Assembly: GCF_001649575.2 (NCBI RefSeq)
Contig: NC_051436.1
Location: 10,478,318 to 10,542,317, forward strand
From: Kryptolebias marmoratus
Lineage: Eukaryota > Chordata > Actinopteri > Cyprinodontiformes > Rivulidae
Direction: 5' to 3'
DNA: 64,000 nucleotides
Shown: in pieces, positions 28,101-40,709 of the stretch
How positions within the stretch are numbered: position 1 is the stretch's first letter
Layout of the letters: every line of letters begins with the position of its first letter
Translations under genes and position numbers: made by a program
Notes under the pieces: generated by a model
What the model saw: only the letters and a program-made list of their open reading frames with translations
Databases searched by the model: none
Told to the model about the DNA's origin: nothing

Positions 28101-31100
28101 AACCACAATGAAAGATTTGATTTCCCAACAGCCTTAATCTAATTGTTTAATTTAAAGAAGTCAAAAATAACACCTAGATTCTTAATAACAGAAAGGCCAA
28201 TGGTGTCAACAAAACTGTTGTGAATATTATTTATTCCAAAGCTGATAGTTTCTGTTTTTGATTTATTTTCACTGCACCAAAAAAAAAAATAGTTTCAGTT
28301 AGGTTTTTGTTTCATTTAGACAGTTTATCTATGGTTTCAGAGGGTTAATACTATCTAACCCTAATAGGCAGATCAATCTGAAGAATATTGGCAAAGCAGA
28401 AAAAGGCAACGTTCTGGTTTTTGTTCCCTTAAAAACGGGCTCAGAAGGCGGCGTGTCTAAAATGAAAAGCAGCACACCCAGAATGGAGCCTTGCGGAACC
28501 CCACGAGTGAGAAAATATAAACATGAACCAAGACAAAGGTTTATTTTCGATACCAAAGTCAAGTTAGGATATTTTGCTGTGATGTTTAAAGCATTATCTG
28601 GAAACCTGCCAATAATCCTGATATATATATATATATATATATAAGGTGACATCTCACTGGGCTGCGACGAGTCAGAGACACAAAATTGTGAGAAAAATGC
28701 AGAAATAAGTCGAGCTTCCAAGAGAGTAACGACACCTGGAGCAAATCTGTATTTTGAATGTATATTCGTCTTGGGAACATGTTTAAAATCTCAGAGCAAC
28801 AGGAGTAAGAGCCTTTTAAGGACGTTTTGGAAACCTCCTCCCGAACGCCGCGGGCAGTTCGCCACCAACCGGTCGCAGCCCCGGCAAGATGCTCCCTTAA
28901 AGAGAGGCGACTGAGGCACCTCGCTTGGCCTGGTGCTCCTGACTCCGGACGATGTAGAGGAAGCGAGGGCTCTCGGGGCAGAAGGGCAGCAGGCCCATCT
29001 GGAGCACCGTCGGGACGACGGTCAAACCCAGTAGGACGGGCCACAGGTCTTCACTGCCGAGCAACGAGTCCAGGCCCAGAATCTGCTCGAAAGAGAGGGA
29101 ACGCGATCAACGGTAAGACCTCGAGATAGGGGAGAAATCTTTTGAGACGTGTTCGTGCTTGCTGTGTTGTATGCCAAAGCTAAAAAAAAAAACAGTGTTT
29201 TGCAATCAGTCAGTGTTTGTTAAAGATTTGAGCTCAGTATCTGTGTGTCTTCCTGTGGCGGACATCTTGAATCAAGCTGGTAAGGAGTGCAGACGTGCCT
29301 CCAGTGATTGGTTCAGTTCAATAAACTGGGGAGAAAAAATGGAACCGTGTCAGAGTTTGCTGCCTTGTCGTACCTGCGCTATGAGAATGCCGGTGACTAT
29401 AGCCAGCTGGTGCAGCGTCCCGAGGGCGCCCCGGAGGCTCGTAGGCGCTATCTCCCCCACGTACATTGGCGTCAAACCAGATGCCAGCCCTGCACAGAGG
29501 AATTCGAGACAGAAATGTGGCACGAGTGGCGCTCGAGTTCTTATTTTAACTCTGTTTAGGTAAATGAGCAGGTTGCAGGACAACAACGTGAACGAAGGGG
29601 CTCACCGCAGTAGGCACCAATGACGAAGCGGCCCAGGATCATCATTTCAAAGGAGTGGCACAGCTTGGACATTCCCATCAGACTTCCGGCCACAAAGGCC
29701 AGAAAGTTGTTTGCAAGCATGGCTTTCCTCCTGGGAGAGACACAAACCAGCTGGAATTAGGCTCGTTTCGTAAGGTGCACCATGCCTTTCTTTAAAGAGT
29801 CAGATGCCTGATTTCTGTGTTATATTTCATCCTCCAGGGGGCAGTGTCACACAGACAGATCCAGCTCCCTCATTAATCAATAAACTTCCTGGTAAGATGT
29901 TAGGTGGAAGCACAGGTGAGACTTTTTTTTCTCCTGAATTAACAGTTAAAGGCAAATAATAATCACGATGAGTCTATCATGATTCTGAAACAGTGTCCAG
30001 CACAATTTGTCAGTCCTGTCGCTCTTTGAACTCGAACGTTCAAAGAGCTATCTGCAGCAGGTGAGACATTACTTTTTCCTAACTTTTCCACGGAGCTTTA
30101 CTTCAAAATGGCTGGAATATCCCTTTAAGGTCACCGTATCAAATCTGACAGCACTACAGATCGGCGAAGTGTTCGTCTGCTGGTCTGTTAGCGAAATATC
30201 TTATCACACCCTCTGGATGAAGTTCTCAGAAGGTAATCGCTGGATGTACGTCTGCAACCGAACAACTTTTGAGGTCAGCTCCGATCCAAGATGACTGCCA
30301 CAGTTCGTCGACCTTGGCCGACATAAAAAATGGCCTCCAGCTCGGACAGTTTCACAGACACGGAGCTGCAGGGAGCTGAGAGTCGCCCCGACACAAACTC
30401 CAAGCACCAACGGAGACGTCAATTGCTTTGTTTCCATCTTTGACCAAAAATTAAAAAATAAAAGGCTAAAACTCCATCACTTCTCCAGATAAGACGATCT
30501 TAGCCTAAAAGCCGTATGGGTCCTACAAGGAGTTCAAAGCCGTTTCTCCACTCGTCTCTCTCTCTCCTTTGGACGTGAAAACTTTTACTTTAGTAGCTTT
30601 ACCTTCTTCAGCTGATGTCACCAGCCAAGCAATAGATCTTGTTGAACCGGACAGCTGCCGGTCTCAGCAGACCGCGTCGACCTCGGAGGTCACAGCGGCG
30701 TCGGGGCAGCTGCTTCTTTCAGGAAACTCTTTTTTTTTTTCCTGGACCCGGCACCACCACGTCTGCTGCAGAACCCCGGTGGGCTCTGCGAAGACGGAGG
30801 GAGTCCTGTTTGCAGGAAACGGATCAACCGAGCGACCACATCTGGATGTTCGGATCAGCCTCTGACTCATACTGACCTCGGTAACGTTTCGTATCTTCAG
30901 AGCAATGAACCGAAGCCAAGCGAAGACAGTTGAGAGTAATAGTTTTAATGTTACTTTTGCACAGTTTGAATAAAAAAAATAAAGTTTTTTATGTCGTCTC
31001 ACATCATTGCAGCTGCTTGTGATGTGTTCAAACTTTGTCTTCAAGTTTTGTTTGGGTCCAAATCTTCTTTCAGTAGCTTGTACTCCAAATTAAGTTTACT

Positions 31101-34100
31101 TACAAATTAACGTTGCATTTTAAACATTTTTATTCTTGTTTTAATCTGAGTTTTGTTTTGTAACAAAGGCAAAAGCTTTAGTTCAAACATTACTGTAGAT
31201 TCATCGAAACTTCCTCTTGTAATGTCAGCAGTAAAGATCAAGCATTTTTTTTGTTTGTTTTCTGAATTAAATCTGATTTTTTTCTGTTTTAAGCAGAAAA
31301 GATTAAATGCAGATTCTGCATTTCTGTTTCAAATGGTAAGAGAAGCCATCTCAGTTTGCCTCATCACCAACCGTTTAAAAATCTTATCGACAAAGATCAT
31401 ATTTGAAAATAAAATCCAGCATTTTGATCACCCGTCGCCTTACGTGCCAGAGTTATAAGCAAAGGTCACGCATAATTTTCTTAGTCCTCAGGCTGTGTGT
31501 TGGGGATGACTCTCGGCTACTACCACACCAAGATTTTGCTCCACATCTGTAAAGCGGACTGGTTTATAGCCACTTTCGTGCTCGCTAAGGTTGATCAGCT
31601 GTAGCGGCCATTTTGAATCCGGTTGTCTTCCAAAGTCAATCAGTTGTAGACACACATCCAGCGATTACTTTCTGAGAGTTTCATTAAAATCCGTTCAGCG
31701 GTTCATGAGATATTTTGCTAACAGACAGCGATGACTCCAATAGTTAAAGCCAAGGTTCTGAGCAAAGATCCTGCACAATAAGTAGCACTCGGAGTATGTG
31801 TTGTGGATGACCCTCAGCTGTCAACAAACCAAATTTTAGCCCAGTATTTGTAAAATTACCAGAGTTAGACCCATTTTTGTGTTTGACAAGATTGATTAAC
31901 TGTGTTGGCCATCTTGAATCAAGTTGGCTCTGAAAGGTAATCAGTCGTAGAGGTACATCTAATTATTTCTTTCTGAGAGTTTCACTAAAATCTATCCAGT
32001 GGTTCATGAGATATTTTGCCAACAGACAAATTAAAACTAGAAGTAAATAAACACTCCATTAACTGGGACCGGATGTGTCCCACGCCACTACGTTGCCACG
32101 GCTTGGATTCATGATCTTGTATTCTCCTACCGTCCCAGCCACTCAGAGATGAAACCCACACAGAAGGAGGAGAGCATGCCGCCGATGGAGAAGATGGCCA
32201 CAGACAGGGACCAGAGGGAGGTCAGGGTCCCCGTGGGGATGGGCTCCCCGTAGCGGTGCAGCCATGTCGCGTTGTAGTCCGCCTCAATGATCTGGGTAGA
32301 AACAAATCGTGGCGGGACGTTGGAAAAAGGACCATTCCCAGTTTTCAGCCTCTATATGTGATCTCATAACAGACAGAATCTTTAGGTAAAATTAAAAAAT
32401 AAGGCTCAAACGTGTAAAGTGAGCCTGATTTAGGCACTTAGTACAAACAGCTCTGTTGTAATGACTGCAAATACCACAGAGCCTTTATTTTGGTGTCTGT
32501 TTGTTTCCAGTAAAGCAGCAGAGTCCGACCTGAACACTGACTCTCCCCGGTTCACCGAGCACAAAGTCTGCTGGTATATTTGTGACTGCGCCTCTGAGGT
32601 ACGGAGACGCTTTGAATAAGAGTGCCGTGCATGCAGTACACAAATCACTCTGGTGATTTACAACCCCTTTTTTTTTCCCACTCGGTGTCCGTACCAGACC
32701 ACAAAAACGGTGCTGCAACCTGAGCAGCGTCATAATTTATGTCTAAAGCAGATCAGTCGATTCAGAATCACATGCCGCCATCTACAGTATATGTGCTGTA
32801 CGTACTGTACGGGGCTGTGCAAATGGTTTACGCCACGAATAATTTCTTTGTATTTTGCTTCCAAGGAGGCAGACTTTCTTGTAATCTTTTAAAGAGGTCT
32901 TGGTCAGCAGCCCCTCTGGGGTTTCTGGAAGTCTTTTAAACATTTTTCCTTGGATTTTGGCTCCTTTATGCCTGTTTTCTGTCAATCCACCTGACTATGA
33001 CAGCATGCGCTTTTAAACAAATGAGGAAGGTAGACAAAATAAATAAATAAATAAAGACGTGCCAGGCCTAAAAACTGGATCTGAAAGTCTTTTTGTGTGT
33101 TAGACTGTTATCTTTGATATTTTTCACAAATTTGACTAAATACATGACAACAAACTGCCTCTGCGACACGCTGAGTTGCTAGCAAAGCTCGTACTTTAGC
33201 TAGTAGCTAGCTAAAAGATCCAGTTAAAAACAAGTTGTCTGTTACATGTTGACCCAATACTGGTTCGTTTTGTATGTTTGTGAGTCTTTTTATACCTAAA
33301 TGTTTCAGAAGTCAGAGTTAAGTGGCTTCAAAACAAACTATTTTTAAAAATTCATTAGAAAACGGCCCGCTGCTAAAAATTACATTTTCAGCCAACAACT
33401 CCAATTACCTTGTTGGTGCAAAAGTACTATAAAGCAGTGCTAAATTTGTTATTTTTCATAAATTTAGCAAAAGAAATGGGAATAAATTGTGTCTATGAGA
33501 AGAGTTATGTGACCAGCTAGCAAGCTAGCTAGTATTTAGCTAGTTACTAGCTAAAGAATTGATTTAAAATGGCTCGTTGCCAAGTTGTCTATTATGTGTC
33601 AACACAACGCTTGTTCATGCTTTCAGTTTAGGAGCCCAAAGCCCCCAAAAAAACCTTGTTAAGACCATTATAGAAGATTACATAAAAGTCTTACTCCTCA
33701 AAAGTGAAACATAAAGAATAAAAGGATAACTTAAGGATTTGCACAGGACTGTACTGGGATTACTTTAAATCTTTCTCACAGTGAACAGAAATTTAATTAA
33801 AAAATACACAATTAAACAGAAATTTCCTATTATTTCTCTCGGGCCAGAAGTAGCCATAATATGGGCTGACTGTGTTTCTATAAATATGGTGGCACATTTA
33901 AACACGCTGGTGGCCTTTCATCGCTGCATGTATCTCCTTTGCTTCAGACGATTCACTTTAGAAGCATCACATTCGTGTTTGTTTTTTAAATATGACAGCA
34001 TGGAACAGTGTTGCTGCCTCAAACACACCACCTTTAAAAAACAAGGTTGACGGATCAACAGAGAAACACACCCATCGTGGTAACAACATCTACTTTTTGG

Positions 34101-37100
34101 TGATTTGGGCGGTGTAACAACAACACGACGAAGAATATATTACAGGTCTATTTGGTTACCTCAGGTGAGAGTTAAATGTTCATTTCTTTGTATTCTCCAC
34201 ACGCTCTGCAAGCTGACTTTTGTGTGCCATTGTACATAATCATACTTGTCGAGGTCTAGTTCATTTTTTATTTTTATTTTTTACCTTCTGAGGCGCGTTG
34301 ATGACTCCGATGTTGTACCCAAACGTCAGAGATCCCAGAACAGCGGTGAAGACCGACAGGGCGAGGGTTCCAGTCACCGTCTGGTGTGCAAACACACAAG
34401 AAAATGCAAAAAAAAAGAAAGTGAATCACTTAACAAGGAACTGTGCTACTATCCTATCATGGCGTAATATCGAGAACTGTCCTCAAAGTATAAGAATAAT
34501 AGCAAAAAACCACAGTACTCTAAAGAGGTCTTACATAAAATCTAACTTCTTTTTTTCATTCTTTGTAAGAAACCAGACTTTAGTGGTCTGGATCAGTAGT
34601 TCTCAGGCTTTCTGAAGGTCTTTCAGAGCTTTTGTTTTTGGATTTCAGCTGCTTTTTACAAATTTCCTGTCCAGAGCCTAAATATTTTCAGAGGAATGCT
34701 GTTTAGTTGTTTATTTGTTTGTCTGCAAAGCACTTAATTTTAAATAATGAATCTTTCAGGCATAAAAAGACTAAAACTCAAAGGATGAACAGGTTTGTTG
34801 ACACAAAATTAAAAAGAAACAATTTTTTTTGATCAATTTTTTTGCTTAAGTTACGAGCTAGCTACCTAGCTAGTAATTTCCTAGCTGGAAACCTTCCTAC
34901 GTGCAACTGGAAGATGCAATTTTTCCAATTTCTGCAACTGAATCTGAGAAAAATACAAAAGATAACACAATTTGACACATAAAATATTATTTTAGCATTC
35001 ACAAAAGAGTTTTTTTTTTACGAGAACTAGCAAAGCTACTAGCAAGTAGCCACCTAGCTAGTAGCATTGACGCTAGCAGCCTGCCACAAAGACAGTTTGT
35101 TTTCATTTCTGTAGTTTATTCTATGAAAAGTACCAAAAATAACTGGTTTTATATTTCTCAAAAGTAGGACTTTTAGATGCTATTCATGTGATGGAAATAG
35201 TATTTTAATCCTGAAACTTCTTTTTGTCTATTTTCCTAATTTTGTAAACCACACACTGCACAATATGTACGGTCAGATACAAGAACTGATTCAAAAAATT
35301 GAAAATACCTTCAGAAAACCTGAAGTAAAGATTACAAATAAGATTGGCTCTTTTGGAAGCAACATATAAAGAGGTTAAGGGTGGTTTAAATCGTTTGCGG
35401 AAAACCATAAATGAGCTTAAAGTGCTCGGTTTGGTCTGCCTGGAACAATGAGCTCACAGTCGTGCACGCTGACGCACTCTTAGCTAACATTACCCGTGTG
35501 ACACCGTGGTCACACGGGTAATGTTAGCAGAGACAATCCCGTCAGTGGCGTCCGTGTCGAAACTGGCTGCTTGCCCTGCCTGAACTTTAGCTCCCCTCCG
35601 GTTTCCCCCGTCAGCCCACGGGCACCTGCCGCCACAGTGACAGACGGGCTGACCTTGGGGAGGAAACAAATAAAAGTCCACCAGGAACCGGCAAAGAGTT
35701 TATAATCTCCTCACTGAGCGCTTCGTAGCTAACCGAGATGCTCCCAAAACCTTTAAAAGCCTGAAAAAGCTGATTTAGTCAGATTTTACTGTTTGGAGAG
35801 GCATCCACAAGCTTTGACCTACAAAAATCTTTAGTGTGCTGCCGGTTAAATGCCACCGTCTGAAAGTTTTACATTCTGGTGATGTGGACCTGGAAAAAGT
35901 CAGGGTGTTCAATGATGACGTGGTCATTAATGGTTTGTATCCTATCAAGTCATCTCCACTTTATCTGAGTAAAACCACTTTCCTATTGGTCTTATTTTTT
36001 CCCCATTCTTGGTCTCATATACCTGAGTTCAACCAATCGCATAAAGTTCAAACGAGTCCACGCTGCCTTGACCTTGTCGTGTTGAGTCTCTGGGTGAGTT
36101 CTGTTTAGCGGTCCGAATCCAAAACAGAAGGGTGCAGCCTATATATGTGTGTGTGTGCGTGTCCTTGTAAGAAAAGGTAAAACATCAAAAGAAACCATGT
36201 TACGCCTCATTAGCTTCAGGCTACATTTCACTGCACGCACAGCTGATTAATTCGGTACCAGGAACTAGTCTGTGACCGCTTCAGGCTACTTGGTGGGTCA
36301 CGTCACCTCTCGGTTAGAATCTATGTGGGATTAATACAATGTTTACATGTTTAAAGTGGCATCTGTAACTAAATACTGGCCCACTCTTCTTTACTACATT
36401 GCTTCAGGGCATTTACTAAGACTCTGCTCAGCTCTCTTCAGGTTCAGGTTCTGGACTTTAACTGGACCGTTCCAGAACCTGGATCCTCTTCTTGTTGAGT
36501 CATTCTGTTGTAGAGCAGCTGCTGTTTGTGGATCATTGTCCTGTTTTAGGACCCAGTTTGGTCCAAACTTCAGCTGTTGGACAGATGTCCTCACGTTTGA
36601 CTCTAGAGTCCTTTGGTCTCCAGAGGAGTTCAGGGTCGACTCGGTGACTGCGAGGAGCCCAAACCATCAGCCCTCCACCACCGTGCCGACAGCTGCTGTT
36701 TGGTTTTCTCCAGCCGTGCCGCTGTGCATTATGGGTAAACATGTCCACTCTGGTCCAGAGGACGTTGTTCCAGAAGTCTTCTGTTTCATTCAGATGAAAC
36801 TCAGCCGGGCGGCCATGTTGTCTTCAGAGAGACGAGGTTTTCTCCTGCAGTCCTTCCAGACGAGACAAACATGTTCCGTCTTCTTCTGATTGTCCTGTCA
36901 TGTCCTTTGACCTTTGACCTGCTAACTGAGGCCTGTAGAGTTTCTCTGGTCGTTGCACAGTCTGACCTCGGGGTGAATCTGCTGCGACCTCCACTCCCGG
37001 GCCGACAGGCGGCTGTTTGAAACGTGAAGAATCTTTCTCTCTGTTCGGAAATGACCTTTGACCCCTCCCAACAGCTGCTTCTCTCTGAGGTCATTGCTGA

Positions 37101-38040
37101 TGTCTTTCCGCCCCGGCGTCGTGTTAACACACACACCTGTCCGCTCCGGAGCAGCGAAGCGATCAAACTGCTGCTGTTATGGAGGCGATCAGTTCATCGA
37201 TACGTCTGATCAGCAGCTCCTGACTGCAGCTGAGGAAGCAGCAAAGATGGAGGCAGGTTTTACCAGCTTCTCCATTTTGGCTTTGTGTTTGTTGAGTAAA
37301 CAATGACGTGGTGGAATCTGGTGCATCTTTTTTCTACATTTGAAGTCAGATTTGAATAATTTTAGAATCAGGTAAAAAATAAAAAGACATTATTATTAAT
37401 ATTATTATTATTATTATTATTATTATGTAAACCCCTAGAATTCAAAGACGGTGAACTTTTTTTCACCCCGTGACTATATTTAGTAAAATATTTCCACTCT
37501 TGTCTACCTTCAGCTTATTGGAGCAGCCTCAGGACATCAGGGACAAAAGTTCTGTTATTTCAAGATGAAATTGTCCTCAATGTGACAAATATAAAACTCA
37601 GAACCGATCCAAACAATGTCTGAGAAACGCGTTTTCTCCCCCCCAGTAATAGTTGCTGCTGATGGAAATCGTTCTGTGTGTATGACAGCTAAAGATCTGA
37701 TCTGTGAACTCAGATCTTTGCGTCCTGAAGGTCAGATCTTCCCTCCTGACAGAAAACATGACATCAACCCTTGTTTAAGTAACTTCAAACGACTTTTTTC
37801 CCAAGCAAATGAGTTTCTGCTCGTATTTATTGGACTTCACGACACAAACTGGGACCCTGCTTCACAAATTACGCAATCCCTCAAAGATTAGGAGCGCGAC
37901 GGACCCGTGCGTAAAAACCCCGTTACCGTTAAACTGCGCACCTGCTGAGCCGTACGCAAAACGCGTTTTCAACAAAAAACACCCACGCGCGCATTTGTTG
38001 AAATTACCTCCCCCTCCAGCTGCTGAAACCCGGCCGGCAT
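25162..38040 (-). CDS. slc2a4: Insulin-responsive facilitative glucose transporter GLUT4
   Basis: Eleven coding exons on the minus strand: 38008-38040, 34285-34380, 32131-32291, 29606-29730, 29374-29489, 28920-29082, 27678-27865, 27394-27498, 25826-25927, 25538-25741 and 25162-25386. All phases agree and give 505 residues; human GLUT4 has 509. Class I GLUT signatures are present: [13 protein letters not shown], an N-glycosylation site (NAT) in the first loop, [63 protein letters not shown] and [13 protein letters not shown]. The N-terminal sorting motif is kept ([11 protein letters not shown]) and the acidic C-terminal motif is kept (STELDYLG). The mammalian di-leucine region is instead [11 protein letters not shown] (about residues 480-490). 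GLUT4 carries glucose across muscle and fat plasma membranes. Its position next to ybx2, as in human, separates it from other GLUTs. Confidence 0.96.
25434..25487. repeat. (GT)n microsatellite in last slc2a4 intron
   Basis: Interrupted GT dinucleotide tract about 50 bp upstream (genomic +) of the exon 10 donor, with a short G run. Confidence 0.85.
26403..26880. mobile_element. hAT-like MITE with terminal inverted repeats
   Basis: Left end TACCGTATTTTCCGCAC and right end 'gtccgaaaaatacggta' are inverted repeats with few mismatches. Inside, GGCGCACTGGATTATAAG, 'agtgcaccggactataaggcgca' and 'ggtgctccggattataagg' repeat the TIR-proximal motif. This CCGTATTTTCCGCAC / TATAAGGCGCAC signature is a known type of vertebrate hAT-derived non-autonomous element. 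There is no transposase frame. It lies in the slc2a4 intron between exons 8 and 9. I could not see a clear target duplication. Confidence 0.75.
27528..27603. repeat. Imperfect inverted repeat (hairpin) near slc2a4 exon 8
   Basis: 'tcaacagca' (27528-27536) pairs with 'tgctgttga' (27595-27603), and ACCAAAACCGCGTCCCAAA pairs with TTTGGGACACGGTTTTGGT around an 8-nt loop. One mismatch lies in the main stem and a short asymmetric bulge separates the two stems. It lies 30 bp beyond the acceptor side of exon 8 (intron). Confidence 0.75.
28620..28643. repeat. (AT)n microsatellite
   Basis: About 12 AT units in the slc2a4 intron between exons 6 and 7. It produces spurious Tyr-Ile-repeat frames on both strands. 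Confidence 0.9.
30160..30480 (-). repeat. Dispersed teleost repeat, reverse orientation
   Basis: 'ctgttagcgaaatatcttatc', 'ggatga', 'aggtaatcgctggatgtacgtctgcaac' and 'agctgagagtcgcc' match the reverse complement of the family at 31490-32035. It lies in a slc2a4 intron. Confidence 0.55.
31490..32035 (+). repeat. Two head-to-tail copies of the dispersed repeat
   Basis: Units at about 31490-31735 and 31790-32035 share, in order, 'gtgtgttg(g/t)ggatgac', 'agctac' (or 'agctgt'), 'ttgaat(c/)', 'tttctgagagtttcat/ctaaaatc', 'ggttcatgagatattttgc(t/c)aacagaca'. They have the same order and orientation as copies at 43310-43560 and 60950-61165. Confidence 0.7.
33150..33660. repeat. Diverged tandem segments with TAGCTAG clusters
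   Basis: Two segments offset by about 340 bp share 'tctgcgaca/tctatgaga', 'agctagcaa', 'tagctagt', 'actagctaaa', 'caagttgtct', 'tgt..caac/gac' and 'tggttcgt/tgttcatg'. Related TAGCTAG-rich pieces occur at about 34853-34890 and 35030-35075. All lie in the slc2a4 intron between exons 2 and 3 or just beyond. Confidence 0.45.
35483..35528. repeat. Perfect 20-bp inverted repeat, 6-nt loop
   Basis: The arm 35483-35502 (gctaacattacccg...gtgac) is exactly complementary to 35509-35528, with loop 'accgtg' between. It lies in slc2a4 intron 1. Nothing around it looks like a larger transposon. Confidence 0.9.
36390..37200 (-). pseudogene. Degenerate Tc1/mariner-like transposase
   Basis: Broken frames on the minus strand keep the order of a Tc1-like transposase. 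An N-terminal remnant is followed by [20 protein letters not shown], then [12 protein letters not shown] (compare the family's KHGGGSIMVWG), then QDNDPQTA (the family's MDNDPKHT, with a catalytic Asp), then [12 protein letters not shown] (compare WPSQSPDLNP). Stops and frameshifts are frequent, so it is inactive. It lies inside slc2a4 intron 1. Confidence 0.75.
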
Positions 38041-38420
38041 GGCTCTGACAGCTCCGGGCACCCTGTCGGCGGCAGGGGCGGTCTGGTGCCAAATGGAGAC
38101 TCTTGGAGAGCCTCGGCGCAGATTTGTTTAAATCCAAGAAGCGAAGGGGGGAAAAAAGGTCTGTGTGAGGGAGTGGGGAGGGAGGAAAAAACCTGCGCCC
38201 TCTCCTCCTCTTCAAAGTTTGCGTTGGTCGTTCATATAGGGCGACACCCGCGCACGGCACGCGCACGCTCGCCGGCGGAGAAGGGGCAGCTGCTCCGGAG
38301 AGGCCCGATCTTAAGGTCGAGGCGCAAGCAGGAAGCTACGTTGACCTTAACTGCCATTGGCTGAGGCGGAGAGCAAATGTTCAGGACGAGAGAGCTGACT
38401 GGCTGAGGTGATGCATTTAA
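38041..38420 (-). promoter_or_regulatory. slc2a4 promoter and 5' UTR region
   Basis: A GC/CpG-rich block upstream (minus strand) of the slc2a4 ATG. A CCAAT box in minus orientation appears as ATTGG at 38356-38360, and a TATA-like CCTATATGAA (minus) lies near 38231-38240. The transcription start is inferred. Mammalian MEF2-type elements were not clearly seen. Confidence 0.45.
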
Positions 38421-40674
38421 AGGTGTGAAAACGCTCCAACATGTCAGTGTCAGTTTGGTTTTGGAGCCTCTGTTCAGCTGCCCTTTTCTTTGGAGAATAA
38501 ACTAAACCAAGCACAGTCTTTCTTTTTTTTCATCTGTTGAATATGGTTATTTATTTACTTGGAGTTTTATTAAAGACAGAGCTACAAATATGTTCAGTTC
38601 CCAATAAGTTTTGCATCAAACCGACTTAAAGTTTGCCATCTGAAGTGATCTCAGTTTGGAGAATCTGACTGAAAGACTTTTGATCAGGTGAGCCCGCTCA
38701 CTCACTGAGACGTCTCAAGACGATGTCAGCTGACACAAACGAAGCATCCAGGACCCAGTGAGTGACAGCAGCAGCACTGGTCACGCACTCAACCAATTTG
38801 ACCCTGTGACTACCTAACTCCACCATTAAAAAAAACCTGACATTCCCTGGGAACCAAGAACAAGGAAGTTGAAGCCAGAGCGTGACCAGCTTCCTTCCAG
38901 TAAAATTTTAAACCGTCTATGTAAATGAATGAGGACACTGCCTTTGGTAAATAAATAAAAAAAGTTTTTATTTATAAAAAAAGTTTTTATTTATTTATTA
39001 TTTATTTATTTTGTTGTTGCTGCTGTAAGTTCAAATATTTATTTTTCAAATACTTTAAGCTGTAATTAGTTATTTCATGCTGAAAAGAAAGGTCATGTGA
39101 CACCAGTAGGCGGGACTTAAAGCCCGACATCACTCATGAGTCTGGTTCCAAAAATAAAACACAGCAGCTCCGATAAAACGGGATCTTGTGGCTTTAATTG
39201 TGGAAAAACATCAGCGCTTCCTCCATCCTCGGTTCAAAGGAGTAACAGCAGCCGGTTGACTTCAGCCCCACGTGAAGCCACAACTCGGGCGCAGCTTCAA
39301 AACAGCCGAATGCTATGTTATGAATTTTTTTAATGGCATTTCTTTTGCATCAGACAATTTAGTGAAATTAATACGTTTGACACCTTCTGCACCTGGACAG
39401 GTTTCGGGTGTAAACAACCCGTCATCTATTCAAGTGACTGTCTGATGCAAAGGTGAGATGGTGTAAAACAGAGGGTGTGTTTTTATTACTGATAACGATG
39501 CAAATTTATATAAATAAAAATATAAATACGTGACCTGTTATAGTTCTTACCTCGCAGCTCGTACCTCACGTATTCATTTTTCTAACATATCCAGCTGTTA
39601 TTAGTTTTAAAGTTTTAAAAGCTGGTTGTGTGCGGGGGAGTAGACGGGACTTAGAGACAAAAATATAATTTGCACCTGATAACCAGATACTGTGACTTTA
39701 ATTTAAACAACAAAAAGAGATGTTTTGTACTTTTTTTTATGTCGACAATAAAAACACTGAGCTGCTCACTCTTATCTATGACTTTCATTCATTTTATTGT
39801 GATCAAGTATGGCTGATGCCGATCATTAAATGATTTTACCAAACGGATCAGTCAGTTTATCTCTAGTGTAATAATTTGGCACAACATTCAGGTGAAATTT
39901 CTGCGGTCTGAGTTGTCTTGAAAGTCTGAAATCAGTCCTGAAAGGGGTCTTAGTCTGACTAATTATTAGCTGAGATCATTCTGACCTGTGCCCACTTGCA
40001 GGTAAGACACTGATCATCGATAACTTCGCAGTGCGTTGCCTCACAAACTCGCGGCGTCCCCTTTAAGTCCAGCACCGCGAGTCAAAATGTCTCGTCCGCA
40101 TCAAAGAGGGGCTCGTCCTTGCGGCGTGGGATGCCATTGTCTCCTGTCTCTACGGCCATAAATCCATTTCTATTTCAGATCACATGCCAAAGAGGTCACA
40201 CACCTCAGTTCAACCCCCCCCCCCACACACACACACACCCTCTCCCTCGTGATGCTTGTGTCCGTAATGCACAACAAAGCCTAATCCCCCCGCCCCCCTC
40301 CAGCAGGCAACAGGTGCGGGCTAAATTTGGGCGGCGGTACCTGAGTTAGCAACATGGGTGGGGTNNNNNNNNNNNNNNNNNNNNNNNNNNNNNNNNNNNN
40401 NNNNNNNNNNNNNNNNNNNNNNNNNNNNNNNNNNNNNNNNNNNNNNNNNNNNNNNNNNNNNNNNTTTTACACACACACAGGTAATTTGGAACTACTTTCT
40501 CTCCATAAAATGCCGGCTGGTTTAGTTTTATCTGACAGAACGATCAGGCCATCATAAATGCACACACACACACACACACACACCGGGTGACCTCTGTCTC
40601 GTGGTGCACAGAAACAGCATATGTAAATACTCTTCCTGTTTGTCATGACCTATATTTAATTTGCATGTGGGTGG

Positions 40675-40709
<35 letters not shown>

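Noticed and set aside
28329..28721. Frame with GVPQGSILG on the minus strand, a reverse-transcriptase motif
   Set aside because: The motif [17 protein letters not shown] does look like a LINE or group-II-type RT block, so a very short decayed LINE fragment is likely here. The match is too short to define element limits, and I did not list it as a feature.
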